Origin: an uncultured Hymenobacter sp.
Lineage (GTDB): Bacteria; Bacteroidota; Bacteroidia; Cytophagales; Hymenobacteraceae
Length of the DNA: 5,697 bases
NCBI GenBank assembly: GCA_937871705.1
Contig: CALMOO010000241.1
Location: 1 to 5,697 of the forward strand
Direction of reading: 5' to 3'
The number at the start of each line of letters is the position of its first letter. Position 1 is the stretch's first letter. The position numbers were made by a program, and so were the translations under genes. Under the pieces are notes generated by a model. The model saw only the letters and a list, made by a program, of their open reading frames with translations, was not told the DNA's origin and made no database searches. This document shows, in pieces, positions 1 through 5,470 of this stretch.

Positions 1-880
1 CCACCAAGACCAGGAGGTGCCGCTACACTTCACGCAGTCGGCAGGGAATGGGGCCAAAATCGGGTACTTCAACCACACCTTTCAGGCCCGCTACAACGCG
101 CACCAGCAGATCGATGGGGTGTATGTGTTTGCCTTCGACGTAACCGAGCAAGTGACGGCCCGCCAGCAGGTGCTCGCGCTCAACCAGCAGCTCACGCGGG
201 TCAATGCCGACCTGGACAGTTTTGTGTACATGGCCTCCCACGACCTGCGCGGCCCCATCACCAACCTGGAGGGGCTGGTGCAGGCCCTGCATGAAGAGCT
301 GCCGGACCCGCAGGCCCCGGTCGGCCCGTTGCTGCGGATGATGCAAGACGCAGTGGCCCGCTTCCAGCGTACGCTCGCCCAGCTCGGTGAGGTGCTCCAG
401 CTACATCAGGCGCAGGACCCAGTGGCCCCCGCCGTGGAGTTGGCCACCATCGTGGAGGACTTGCGCCAGGACTTGCTCCCCGCGCTGCAGCAGACTGGGG
501 GCCAACTGCAGGTAGAGGCCGCGGCCTGCCCCGTGGTGGCCATGCCGGCTAAGAGCCTGCGCTCGCTGCTCTACAACCTGCTTAGCAATGCCCTCAAGTA
601 CCGCCACCCCGACCAGCCGCCGCACGTGCGGCTGAGCTGCCACTCCCAGGACGGCTACTGGTGCCTAACGGTGCAAGACAATGGCCTGGGCCTGACGGCT
701 GCCCAGCAGGCCGAACTGTTTGCCCTGTTTCGCCGCTTCCACAACCACGTGGAAGGCTCAGGCCTGGGACTGTACACGGTGAAGAAGATTGCCGAGAATC
801 TAGGCGGCCGGGTCGAGGTGCAGAGTGAGGTTGGGGTGGGTTCCACCTTCCGGGTGTATATACCGAGCTATGGCCGGTGA
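1..880 (+). CDS. PAS-domain sensor histidine kinase, C-terminal part (5' end outside window)
   Basis: The frame is open from base 2, so the gene begins upstream; the GTG at 17 is just an internal Val codon. About 292 residues are visible. The first ~50 are the end of a PAS domain, closing with the linker 'FAFDVTEQVTARQQV', which also ends several PAS domains of the next kinase. A short coiled coil leads to the H box 'ASHDLRGPI' (His at visible residue 80, bases 239-241). Then come the N box 'LLSNALKYR' (Asn196), G1 'DNGLGL' (226-231), the F-box region 'LFALFRRFH' and G2 'GSGLGL' (252-257), ending in 'GSTFRVYIP', the usual end of a HATPase_c domain. All catalytic boxes are intact, so it should autophosphorylate on His and donate to a receiver. 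No membrane segment is visible in this part. Its kinase core is clearly paralogous to that of the next gene. No receiver follows it directly. The signal sensed is unknown. Confidence 0.93.
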   Translation, partial: HQDQEVPLHFTQSAGNGAKIGYFNHTFQARYNAHQQIDGVYVFAFDVTEQVTARQQVLALNQQLTRVNADLDSFVYMASHDLRGPITNLEGLVQALHEELPDPQAPVGPLLRMMQDAVARFQRTLAQLGEVLQLHQAQDPVAPAVELATIVEDLRQDLLPALQQTGGQLQVEAAACPVVAMPAKSLRSLLYNLLSNALKYRHPDQPPHVRLSCHSQDGYWCLTVQDNGLGLTAAQQAELFALFRRFHNHVEGSGLGLYTVKKIAENLGGRVEVQSEVGVGSTFRVYIPSYGR

Positions 881-920
881 GGTAGTCGAGCCTAGTGGTT
901 GCTTGGTGGTCATCGCTCAA

Positions 921-944
921 GTCCGTAAGGCGCCCCTTTCGGAC
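921..944 (+). terminator. Hairpin downstream of the first kinase, possible terminator
   Basis: GTCCG (921-925) pairs with CGGAC (940-944), and after one T-T mismatch AAGG (927-930) pairs with CCTT (935-938) around the tetraloop CGCC. It lies 40 bp after the kinase stop codon, and coding does not resume until 983 at the earliest, so it fits a transcript end. No T-run follows the stem, so a standard intrinsic terminator is not proven. It could instead be an mRNA 3'-end-stabilising or leader structure. Confidence 0.4.
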
Positions 945-1042
945 CAGGGCTTACCTTCACTTACAATAGTACTACTTTCTTAGTGCTCGTAAGCAGGCAG
1001 CTCTGGCGGCCACTTACAAGTGCTTCTATCCCCTTTCTCTTT

Positions 1043-3862
1043 GTGGCAGCCGCTAACAATCCCTTTGAGGCCTTCTTTGACCTAGTGCCCACCGGGGCCG
1101 CGCTCTATGCCCCGCTTTACGACGAGGCCGGCGAACTGGTCGATTTCCGCTTCGCCCGTCTCAACCCGGCCGGCCAACGCTTATTAAACCTGCCCGCTCA
1201 ACCCGCCCGCACGTTTCGCGAGTACTATCCTAACAGTGTGCCGACCGGCATTTTTGCCCAGTATCGCACGGCTTTTCTAACGGGCCAGGCCGCGACCTAC
1301 GACGTGCCGTATGAGGGCGACGGCATAGATACCTATTTCCGGCTGGTGGCCCAGCGCAGCGGCGACTTACTGGTGGTCAACTTTACCGATATGGCCGACC
1401 TGCCCCGCTCGGCCGTGGAGCAGTCCCTGCGCGAGAGCCGCGCCCGGGAGCAGACGGCGCGCACCGAGGCCGAAGACCAGCGCCAGCGCTTCTATGACCT
1501 GCTCATGCAGTTGCCCGCCAGTATGGCGACGTACCGCGGCCCCGACCACGTCTACGAACTGGTCAATCCGCGCTACCAACAGCTGTTTCGCCACCGCCGC
1601 TTGTTGGGCTTGCCTATCCGCGAGGCGCTGCCCGAACTACAGGGCCAACGCATCCTGGAGCAGTTGGACCAGGTGTATGTGACCGGTGAGGCCCACTACG
1701 AGATGGAACAGGAAGTGTGGGTAGACGTTACCGACACCAGCCAGCCGGAGCGGCGCTACTATAACGTGCTCTTACAACCCCTGCCCAACGCGCACGGCGG
1801 CGTGCAGGGGCTGCTCAACTTCGCTTATGATGTGACCGAGCAGGTGCTGGCCCGCCAGCAAGTCGAGCACCTCAACCCGCAACTTGAAGCCCGCGTGCAG
1901 GAGCGCACCCGGGAGCTGGCTGACCACCAGCGCCTGCTCAGCCAGATTCTGGCGCAGGTGCCCGCCGCCATCACTACGCTCCACGGGCCGGACCATCGCT
2001 TCACCTTCGCCAATAACCGCTACCAACGCCTCATGGATGGCCGCGTGCGAATCGGTCAGACGGTGGCCGAAACGCTGCCCGAGGTAGCCGAGCAAGGCTT
2101 TATTGAGCTGCTCGACAACGTCTACCGGAGTAGCCAGACCTTCGAAGGCAAGGAAATCGCCCTTCTGCTGGCGCAGCCGGGTAGTGCACCCGTGCAGCAC
2201 TACCTCGACTTTACCTATCAGCCCCTGCCCAACGCGCATGGCCAGCCGCAGGGCGTGCTCGTGTTTGCCGTGGACGTGACCGAGCAGGTGCGCACCCGGC
2301 GGCAGGCCACTGCGCTGCAAGCGCAACTGCTGGCCGCCGCCCAGCACCAGGCCACCGAGCGCGAGGCCTTTCACCATGTGTTCGAGCAAACCCCGGCGCT
2401 CGTGGCCTTGCTGCGCGCCCCCGGCCACCGCTTTGAGTACGTCAACCCCGCTTACCAAGCCTTATTTGCCGGCCGCCAACTCATGGGCCTCGACGCAGCG
2501 CACGCTGTGCCCGAGCTACAAGCCCAGGGAGTGGTGGCCCTACTGGACCACGTGTACCAGACCGGCGACACGTACTTCGACCAGGAGCTGCCGTTCGCGC
2601 GGCTGTCCGCGCCGGGGCAGCCGCCCCAGCCGGCCTACTACAGCTTCACCTACCAGGCCTACCGCGAGCAGGGCCAGGTAGCAGGGGTTTCTATTTTCGG
2701 CTTCGATGTCACCGAGCAGGTGCTCGCCCGCCGGGCGGCCGAAGCCAGCGCCCGCCAGCTGCGCCTGATTACCGATGCCCTGCCGGTGCTCATCAGCTAC
2801 CTTGACCGCGACGAGAAGTACCGCTTCGCTAACCTGGCGTACCAGCCCTGGTTTGGGCTGACACCTGACCAGCTGCTGGGTCGGCCTATTCGGGAAATAG
2901 CTGGCGAGCAGGCCTATCCCACCATTCGCCCGTATCTGGAACGGGCCCTGGCCGGCGAACGGATGGAGTTCGAGGCCGAAATGCCCTTCCGGCCCCACTT
3001 CCACAAGCACATTCGCACCACCTACATTCCCGATGTACACCAAGGTACCGTGCAGGGCCTGTATACGCTGGTCACCGACATCACTGAGCAGGTCGAAGCC
3101 CGTCAGCAGGTGCAGAACCTGAACGCAAAGCTGCTGGCCAGCAACGACGAGTTGCAGGAGAGCAACCGCCAACTCACGCGCACCAACGTGGACCTGGATA
3201 CGTTCGTGTACACGGCCTCGCACGACCTCAAAGCTCCCATTACCAACATTGAGGGCATTCTGCATGCGCTGCGCGACACCTTGCCCCTGACCGTGCAGCA
3301 GGACGAGGTGGTGACCCACCTGCTGGACCTGCTCGACGGAACGGTAAGCCGCTTTCTGCTCACCATCGAGCAGCTCACCGACCTCTCACGCCTGCAACAG
3401 ACCTATAATGAGCCCGCGCAGCGGCTAGCCCTGGCGCCCGTCGTGGCGGGGGTGCTGGCGGACCTGGCTCCAAGTATCACGGCCGCGGCCGCCCAGGTGC
3501 AGCTTGACGTGGCCGCCGACCTGCACGTCTCCTTCGCCCCGGCTAGCTTGCGCAGCATCGTCTATAATCTACTCAGCAACGCCCTCAAGTACCGTGACCC
3601 CGCTCGCCCGGCCCAGGTCTGGCTGCGAGCCGAGCAGCAAGCCAGCGGGGTAGTACTCAGCGTGCGCGATAACGGCTTGGGTTTGAGCGAAGCGCAACAG
3701 GAACGCTTGTTTAGGGCCTTTCAGCGCCTGCACACCCATGTGGCGGGCACCGGCGTAGGTCTTTATATGATTAAGCGCCTGATTGACAACGCGGGCGCGA
3801 AAATTGCGGTTACTAGTAGCCCAGGCAATGGCTCGACCTTTACCGTGACGTTCCCTATTTAA
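1043..3862 (+). CDS. Cytoplasmic sensor histidine kinase with five PAS domains
   Basis: About 939 residues if translated from GTG 1043. Five PAS domains lie in series at roughly residues 7-115, 149-268, 298-416, 442-560 and 572-684. The last four end in a 'D(V/I)TEQV.(A/T)R' linker, and short coiled coils join the modules. The kinase core follows: H box 'ASHDLKAPI' with His727 (bases 3221-3223), N box 'LLSNALKYR' with Asn846, G1 'DNGLGL' (876-881), F-box region 'LFRAFQRLH', G2 'GTGVGL' (902-907), ending 'GSTFTVTFPI'. All catalytic residues are present, so it should be an active ATP-dependent His autokinase. There is no signal peptide or membrane segment, so it probably senses a cytoplasmic or redox/small-molecule cue; the ligand is not identifiable. 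Start choice: the frame is open back to a stop at 926-928 with no ATG, only GTG at 983 and 1043. I prefer 1043 because the 20 extra residues look non-coding and the sequence just before it resembles that before the paralogue's ATG at 5471. A receiver gene begins 29 bp after the stop, suggesting an operon. Confidence 0.93.
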   Translation: MAAANNPFEAFFDLVPTGAALYAPLYDEAGELVDFRFARLNPAGQRLLNLPAQPARTFREYYPNSVPTGIFAQYRTAFLTGQAATYDVPYEGDGIDTYFRLVAQRSGDLLVVNFTDMADLPRSAVEQSLRESRAREQTARTEAEDQRQRFYDLLMQLPASMATYRGPDHVYELVNPRYQQLFRHRRLLGLPIREALPELQGQRILEQLDQVYVTGEAHYEMEQEVWVDVTDTSQPERRYYNVLLQPLPNAHGGVQGLLNFAYDVTEQVLARQQVEHLNPQLEARVQERTRELADHQRLLSQILAQVPAAITTLHGPDHRFTFANNRYQRLMDGRVRIGQTVAETLPEVAEQGFIELLDNVYRSSQTFEGKEIALLLAQPGSAPVQHYLDFTYQPLPNAHGQPQGVLVFAVDVTEQVRTRRQATALQAQLLAAAQHQATEREAFHHVFEQTPALVALLRAPGHRFEYVNPAYQALFAGRQLMGLDAAHAVPELQAQGVVALLDHVYQTGDTYFDQELPFARLSAPGQPPQPAYYSFTYQAYREQGQVAGVSIFGFDVTEQVLARRAAEASARQLRLITDALPVLISYLDRDEKYRFANLAYQPWFGLTPDQLLGRPIREIAGEQAYPTIRPYLERALAGERMEFEAEMPFRPHFHKHIRTTYIPDVHQGTVQGLYTLVTDITEQVEARQQVQNLNAKLLASNDELQESNRQLTRTNVDLDTFVYTASHDLKAPITNIEGILHALRDTLPLTVQQDEVVTHLLDLLDGTVSRFLLTIEQLTDLSRLQQTYNEPAQRLALAPVVAGVLADLAPSITAAAAQVQLDVAADLHVSFAPASLRSIVYNLLSNALKYRDPARPAQVWLRAEQQASGVVLSVRDNGLGLSEAQQERLFRAFQRLHTHVAGTGVGLYMIKRLIDNAGAKIAVTSSPGNGSTFTVTFPI
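1778..2238 (+). repeat. Repeated PAS-end coding segment within the kinase (units 1778-1794 and 2222-2238)
   Basis: The 17-base string CCCCTGCCCAACGCGCA occurs identically at 1778-1794 and 2222-2238. It encodes 'PLPNAH' near the end of PAS domains 2 and 3, and both copies are followed about 30-40 bases later by a near-identical 'GACCGAGCAGGTG' stretch encoding 'TEQV'. Similar 'ACCGAGCAGGTG' strings recur after PAS4 (about 2710) and, more loosely, in the upstream kinase near 143. This points to internal duplication of a PAS module, or to gene conversion between modules. Confidence 0.7.
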
Positions 3863-3891
3863 TTTCCTCTATCTAAGTAGTTTCCTTTATT

Positions 3892-4227
3892 TTGTCGCTG
3901 CCCATCTTATCCAGTGTGCTACTCGTCGATGACGATTCTACCACCAATTATCTAAACAAACTACTGCTGACCAAGACCATGCAGGTCACCCAGCAGGTGC
4001 TCATTGCCGAAAACGGGCAGGAGGCGCTGCATACCCTGGCCCAAACCTGCGTGGCCGCTTCGGCCAGTTGCCCGGCCCTGATTCTATTCGACCTGAACAT
4101 GCCCGTAATGAACGGGCGCGAGTTTCTGGCCCGCTACGCGCAGTTGCCCGCCGCCCAGCGTCAGGGAATAGTCGTGATCCTGCTCACCACCTCGCTCCAT
4201 GAGCAGGACCGGTTTTTTCCGCAGTGA
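3892..4227 (+). CDS. CheY-like single-domain response regulator, truncated before beta5
   Basis: The 111-residue product begins at TTG 3892, 29 bp after the kinase stop; no ATG is available, and the next in-frame start (GTG 3916) would remove the strand before the acidic pocket. Receiver landmarks are clear: acidic triad 'VDDD' (Asp13-15), phosphoacceptor Asp67 in 'ILFDLNMPVMNG' (bases 4090-4092), and the beta4 Thr in 'VVILLTTS' (about residue 99). Normal receivers continue for another ~20-30 residues through alpha4, beta5 with a conserved Lys-Pro, and alpha5. Here the protein stops as 'LHEQD-RFFPQ'. The last five codons and the stop lie in DNA whose other strand encodes the end of the neighbouring minus-strand receiver, so the true C-terminus appears to have been replaced. 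Without the conserved Lys, phosphorylation would probably be impaired. It would have been the natural output partner of the kinase just upstream; it is now probably non-functional or altered. Family assignment is firm; the functional state is inferred. Confidence 0.8.
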   Translation: MSLPILSSVLLVDDDSTTNYLNKLLLTKTMQVTQQVLIAENGQEALHTLAQTCVAASASCPALILFDLNMPVMNGREFLARYAQLPAAQRQGIVVILLTTSLHEQDRFFPQ

Positions 4228-4586
4228 GCGGCTTATTAAAGGACGCTGACCACCGGTAGCCGTTGCAAGTTCTCCAACTCGGCTACGCTGAGCAGTGGTA
4301 CTGCTAGTACGATGACGGGGGCTCGTCGCTGACGCCAGAGTAGTTGACAGTAGGCGGCTAAAAATTCTCAGCCATCCAGTACCGACATGCGCAGGTCGAG
4401 CAGAATCAGCGCGGGGTACGGCTGCTCGGCCTCGCCCTCAAGGGAAGTGAGATAGGCTAAGGCCTGAACGCCATTCGTAACTGCCACTAGCTGCTTGGCC
4501 ACTTCTAAGCGCCGCAACAAGCGCTCGTGGAGAAAATTAGTCGTTCTATCATCGTCTACCAACAGCACACTCGGAAGGGTAGTCAT
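4211..4586 (-). pseudogene. CheY-like response regulator, broken by a nonsense codon and a frameshift
   Basis: ATG at 4586-4584 opens 'MTTLPSVLLVDDD', with acidic Asp11-13 and phosphoacceptor Asp64 in 'ILLDLRMSVLDG'. An in-frame TGA then stops it at 4370-4368, after 72 residues. Reading past the stop in the same frame gives 'EFLAAYCQLLW', then 'APVIVLAVPLLSVAELENLQ' and 'RLPVVSVL', which continue the receiver fold to TAA at 4238-4236. Related receivers have a Trp or other residue before 'EFL', so TGA plausibly arose from TGG. Shifting one base at about 4240 then gives 'FNKPLTAEK', the Lys-Pro signature of beta5. Further damage: Pro to Ser in the 'DLRMPV' loop, and the beta4 Thr replaced by Ala ('VIVLAVP'). 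The remaining C-terminus is missing at the junction with the plus-strand receiver. The start overlaps the GAF gene stop as TAATG, so it was once translationally coupled to it. A 72-residue product could still be made but would lack half the fold. Confidence 0.82.
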
Positions 4587-5083
4587 TACGCAGGAGAGAC
4601 TTCCCGGCTAGGGTGTAGGTGTCGGTAGAGCAGCTGGGCCGCCGCATCCAGTAAGGGCAAGTCGGTGGTACGCTCCTGACAACGCTGCATATCGTAGTGG
4701 CAGAGGGTGCCATACGCCCGCCCCTGCTCGTCGCGGATAAGGACGCCGCAGTACGAGATAACGGGCGTCTCTACGCCCTGCGCCAATGGGTCGAGCGCGG
4801 CATCCAGGATAGTCACCGGGGCCTCCTGCCGGCCGACCAACGCGCAATACGTCACGGCCATGGGCACATCGAGGCCCTGGCGCACGCTGGGCTGATAGCG
4901 GTCAAACAGCGCCTCATTGCGCAACATCTCCCCGTTGAAGCGAAACAGGCCCGTGTAGCGGTGCGGCGTGCGGCGGTTAAGATATTCCAGGGCCGCGTGC
5001 ACGCCCTCTTGCTGCAACAGGTCCGTAAACAGTCCTATCTCGGGCAGCATGTGGTCCTCTTGACTAGTACTTGTTAAATTCAT
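4586..5083 (-). CDS. Stand-alone GAF-domain protein
   Basis: The 165-residue product is almost entirely one GAF domain. Visible hallmarks are 'HRYTGLFRFNG' early, 'VTYCALVG' in the middle (the position of the usual 'sFCa' motif), 'VTILDAALDP', then 'VISYCGVLIRDEQGRAYGTLC', the common GAF ending 'G.lCh.D'. There is no output domain, signal peptide or membrane segment, so it is probably a small cytoplasmic ligand or redox sensor acting on a partner protein. The several Cys residues could matter for sensing, but this is speculative. Two starts are possible: ATG 5083, and ATG 5050 (residue 12), the latter preceded by a good Shine-Dalgarno-like AGAGGA (5060-5055) at 4-nt spacing. The stop TAA shares its last A with the ATG of the receiver pseudogene (TAATG), giving a two-gene operon. 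It faces away from the PAS gene at 5471 and converges on the kinase-receiver pair. Confidence 0.85.
   Translation of the reverse strand: MNLTSTSQEDHMLPEIGLFTDLLQQEGVHAALEYLNRRTPHRYTGLFRFNGEMLRNEALFDRYQPSVRQGLDVPMAVTYCALVGRQEAPVTILDAALDPLAQGVETPVISYCGVLIRDEQGRAYGTLCHYDMQRCQERTTDLPLLDAAAQLLYRHLHPSREVSPA
5055..5060 (-). promoter_or_regulatory. Shine-Dalgarno-like site for an internal GAF start
   Basis: AGAGGA on the minus strand lies four bases before ATG 5050-5048. This is the best ribosome-binding match seen near any start in the window. It would yield a 154-residue GAF protein beginning 'MLPEIGLF', instead of the longer form from 5083, whose first 11 residues are polar and have no domain features. 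Shine-Dalgarno sites are often not decisive in Bacteroidota, so the start stays open. Confidence 0.45.
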
Positions 5084-5149
5084 ACGGCGAATTATCCCTT
5101 TTAGCCGCCCTCAACAGATTGGGCTTCCTTTCTGTTCCTGCTTTCCTGA

Positions 5150-5170
5150 CGTCCTCGCAGGCGTAGGACG
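5150..5170. repeat. Inverted repeat, 6-bp arms
   Basis: CGTCCT (5150-5155) and AGGACG (5165-5170) are perfect reverse complements around a 9-base centre, CGCAGGCGT, that can add two more CG pairs with one bulge. It overlaps a GCATGC palindrome at 5170-5175. It lies 67-87 bp upstream of the GAF start, so it could be an operator or a 5'-leader hairpin. Short repeats like this can also arise by chance. Confidence 0.4.
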
Positions 5171-5289
5171 CATGCGCTCAGCATAAGCAAAAGTTTAGGC
5201 ATACTGGCGGGGGCTTCTTTTTCCTTTTAGGGCTGGTTGCCGCTGCTCTACCTAACTTCCCTTATGCCCACTGCATAGGTATAAGTGGC

Positions 5290-5312
5290 TTTGGTTAAAA
5301 GTTTGGTTTAAA
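5290..5312 (+). repeat. Tandem direct repeat TTTGGTT(T)AAA
   Basis: TTTGGTTAAA (5290-5299) is followed two bases later by TTTGGTTTAAA (5302-5312), a spacing of 12 bases between copies. It sits in the middle of the divergent region. Each copy carries a TTTG that could be a -33 promoter element, and the pair could also be a regulator binding site. Confidence 0.45.
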
Positions 5313-5334
5313 TGTTACCTCCTGCTTATGGTTG
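5302..5334 (+). promoter_or_regulatory. Candidate Bacteroidota promoter, distal
   Basis: TTTG (5302-5305) is separated by 21 bases from TATGGTTG (5327-5334), which matches the -7 consensus TAnnTTTG at five of six fixed positions. The spacing fits the 17-23 bases known for this sigma factor. It would give a leader of about 130 bases for the gene starting at 5471, containing the inverted repeat at 5348-5371. Weak evidence. Confidence 0.3.
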
Positions 5335-5347
5335 ACCATGCTATTAT

Positions 5348-5371
5348 CCACTAGCTATTTACACTAAGTGG
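5348..5371. repeat. Imperfect inverted repeat CCACTAG/CTAAGTGG
   Basis: CCACTAG (5348-5354) can pair with CTAAGTGG (5364-5371) with one bulged A and a 9-base loop. It lies 100-123 bp upstream of the third PAS gene, between its two candidate promoters. It could be an operator or a leader hairpin; its function is unknown. Confidence 0.35.
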
Positions 5372-5438
5372 AAGTAGCACCATGAGCTTACTGTTGCAGC
5401 GACGTTTGTGGAATAAGAAACAGCCTACCTTGCTTCCT

Positions 5439-5446
5439 TACCTTTG
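5439..5446 (+). promoter_or_regulatory. Candidate -7 promoter element TACCTTTG
   Basis: TACCTTTG is an exact match to the Bacteroidota -7 element TAnnTTTG and lies 24 bases before ATG 5471, which would give a short leader of roughly 16-20 bases. The nearest upstream TTTG (5405-5408) is 30 bases away, too far for a standard -33 element, so support is partial. Confidence 0.4.
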
Positions 5447-5470
5447 ATAGCTCGTATCCACCCGCCTTTT

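Larger units (their letters stand above)
5084..5470. other. Divergent intergenic region, no gene recognised
   Basis: These 387 bases between the GAF gene (minus) and the third PAS gene (plus) are visibly richer in A and T than the flanking genes. I find no RNA gene, transposon end or known riboswitch. They hold an inverted repeat at 5150-5170, a direct repeat at 5290-5312, an imperfect inverted repeat at 5348-5371, candidate promoter elements for the plus-strand gene, and a 21-codon ATG frame at 5382-5447 without recognisable features. No TAnnTTTG match was found on the minus strand for the GAF operon. Confidence 0.7.

Noticed and set aside
17..19. GTG as the start of the first kinase
   Set aside because: The frame stays open to the window edge and the preceding codons continue the PAS domain, so the gene must begin upstream.
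594..920. 108-codon minus-strand frame over the end of the first kinase
   Set aside because: It covers the HATPase domain in antisense and its product is low-complexity Pro/Gly/Arg sequence typical of a shadow frame.
1023..1054. N-terminal hydrophobic segment as membrane anchor or signal peptide (ASIPFLFVAAA)
   Set aside because: It is too short, leads directly into the first PAS domain, and mostly disappears if GTG 1043 is the start.
1778..2238. CRISPR-like or mobile-element repeat
   Set aside because: The repeats are in frame at the same place in successive PAS domains, with coding spacers of very different kind and length from CRISPR, and no transposase or terminal repeats are present.
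1772..2458. 228-codon open frame on the minus strand
   Set aside because: It is antisense to PAS2-PAS4 of the kinase; its repeated 'LLGH' and 'VGQGL' motifs are mirror images of the TEQV linkers and PLPNAH repeats, not a protein family.
2540..3319. 259-codon open frame on the minus strand opposite the five-PAS kinase
   Set aside because: It lies fully antisense to well-defined PAS and kinase-linker coding sequence, has no recognisable domain, and long antisense frames are common in GC-rich genes.
4697..5077. 126-codon plus-strand frame opposite the GAF gene
   Set aside because: The minus strand encodes a clear GAF domain with its canonical motifs; the plus-strand translation shows no fold or family resemblance.
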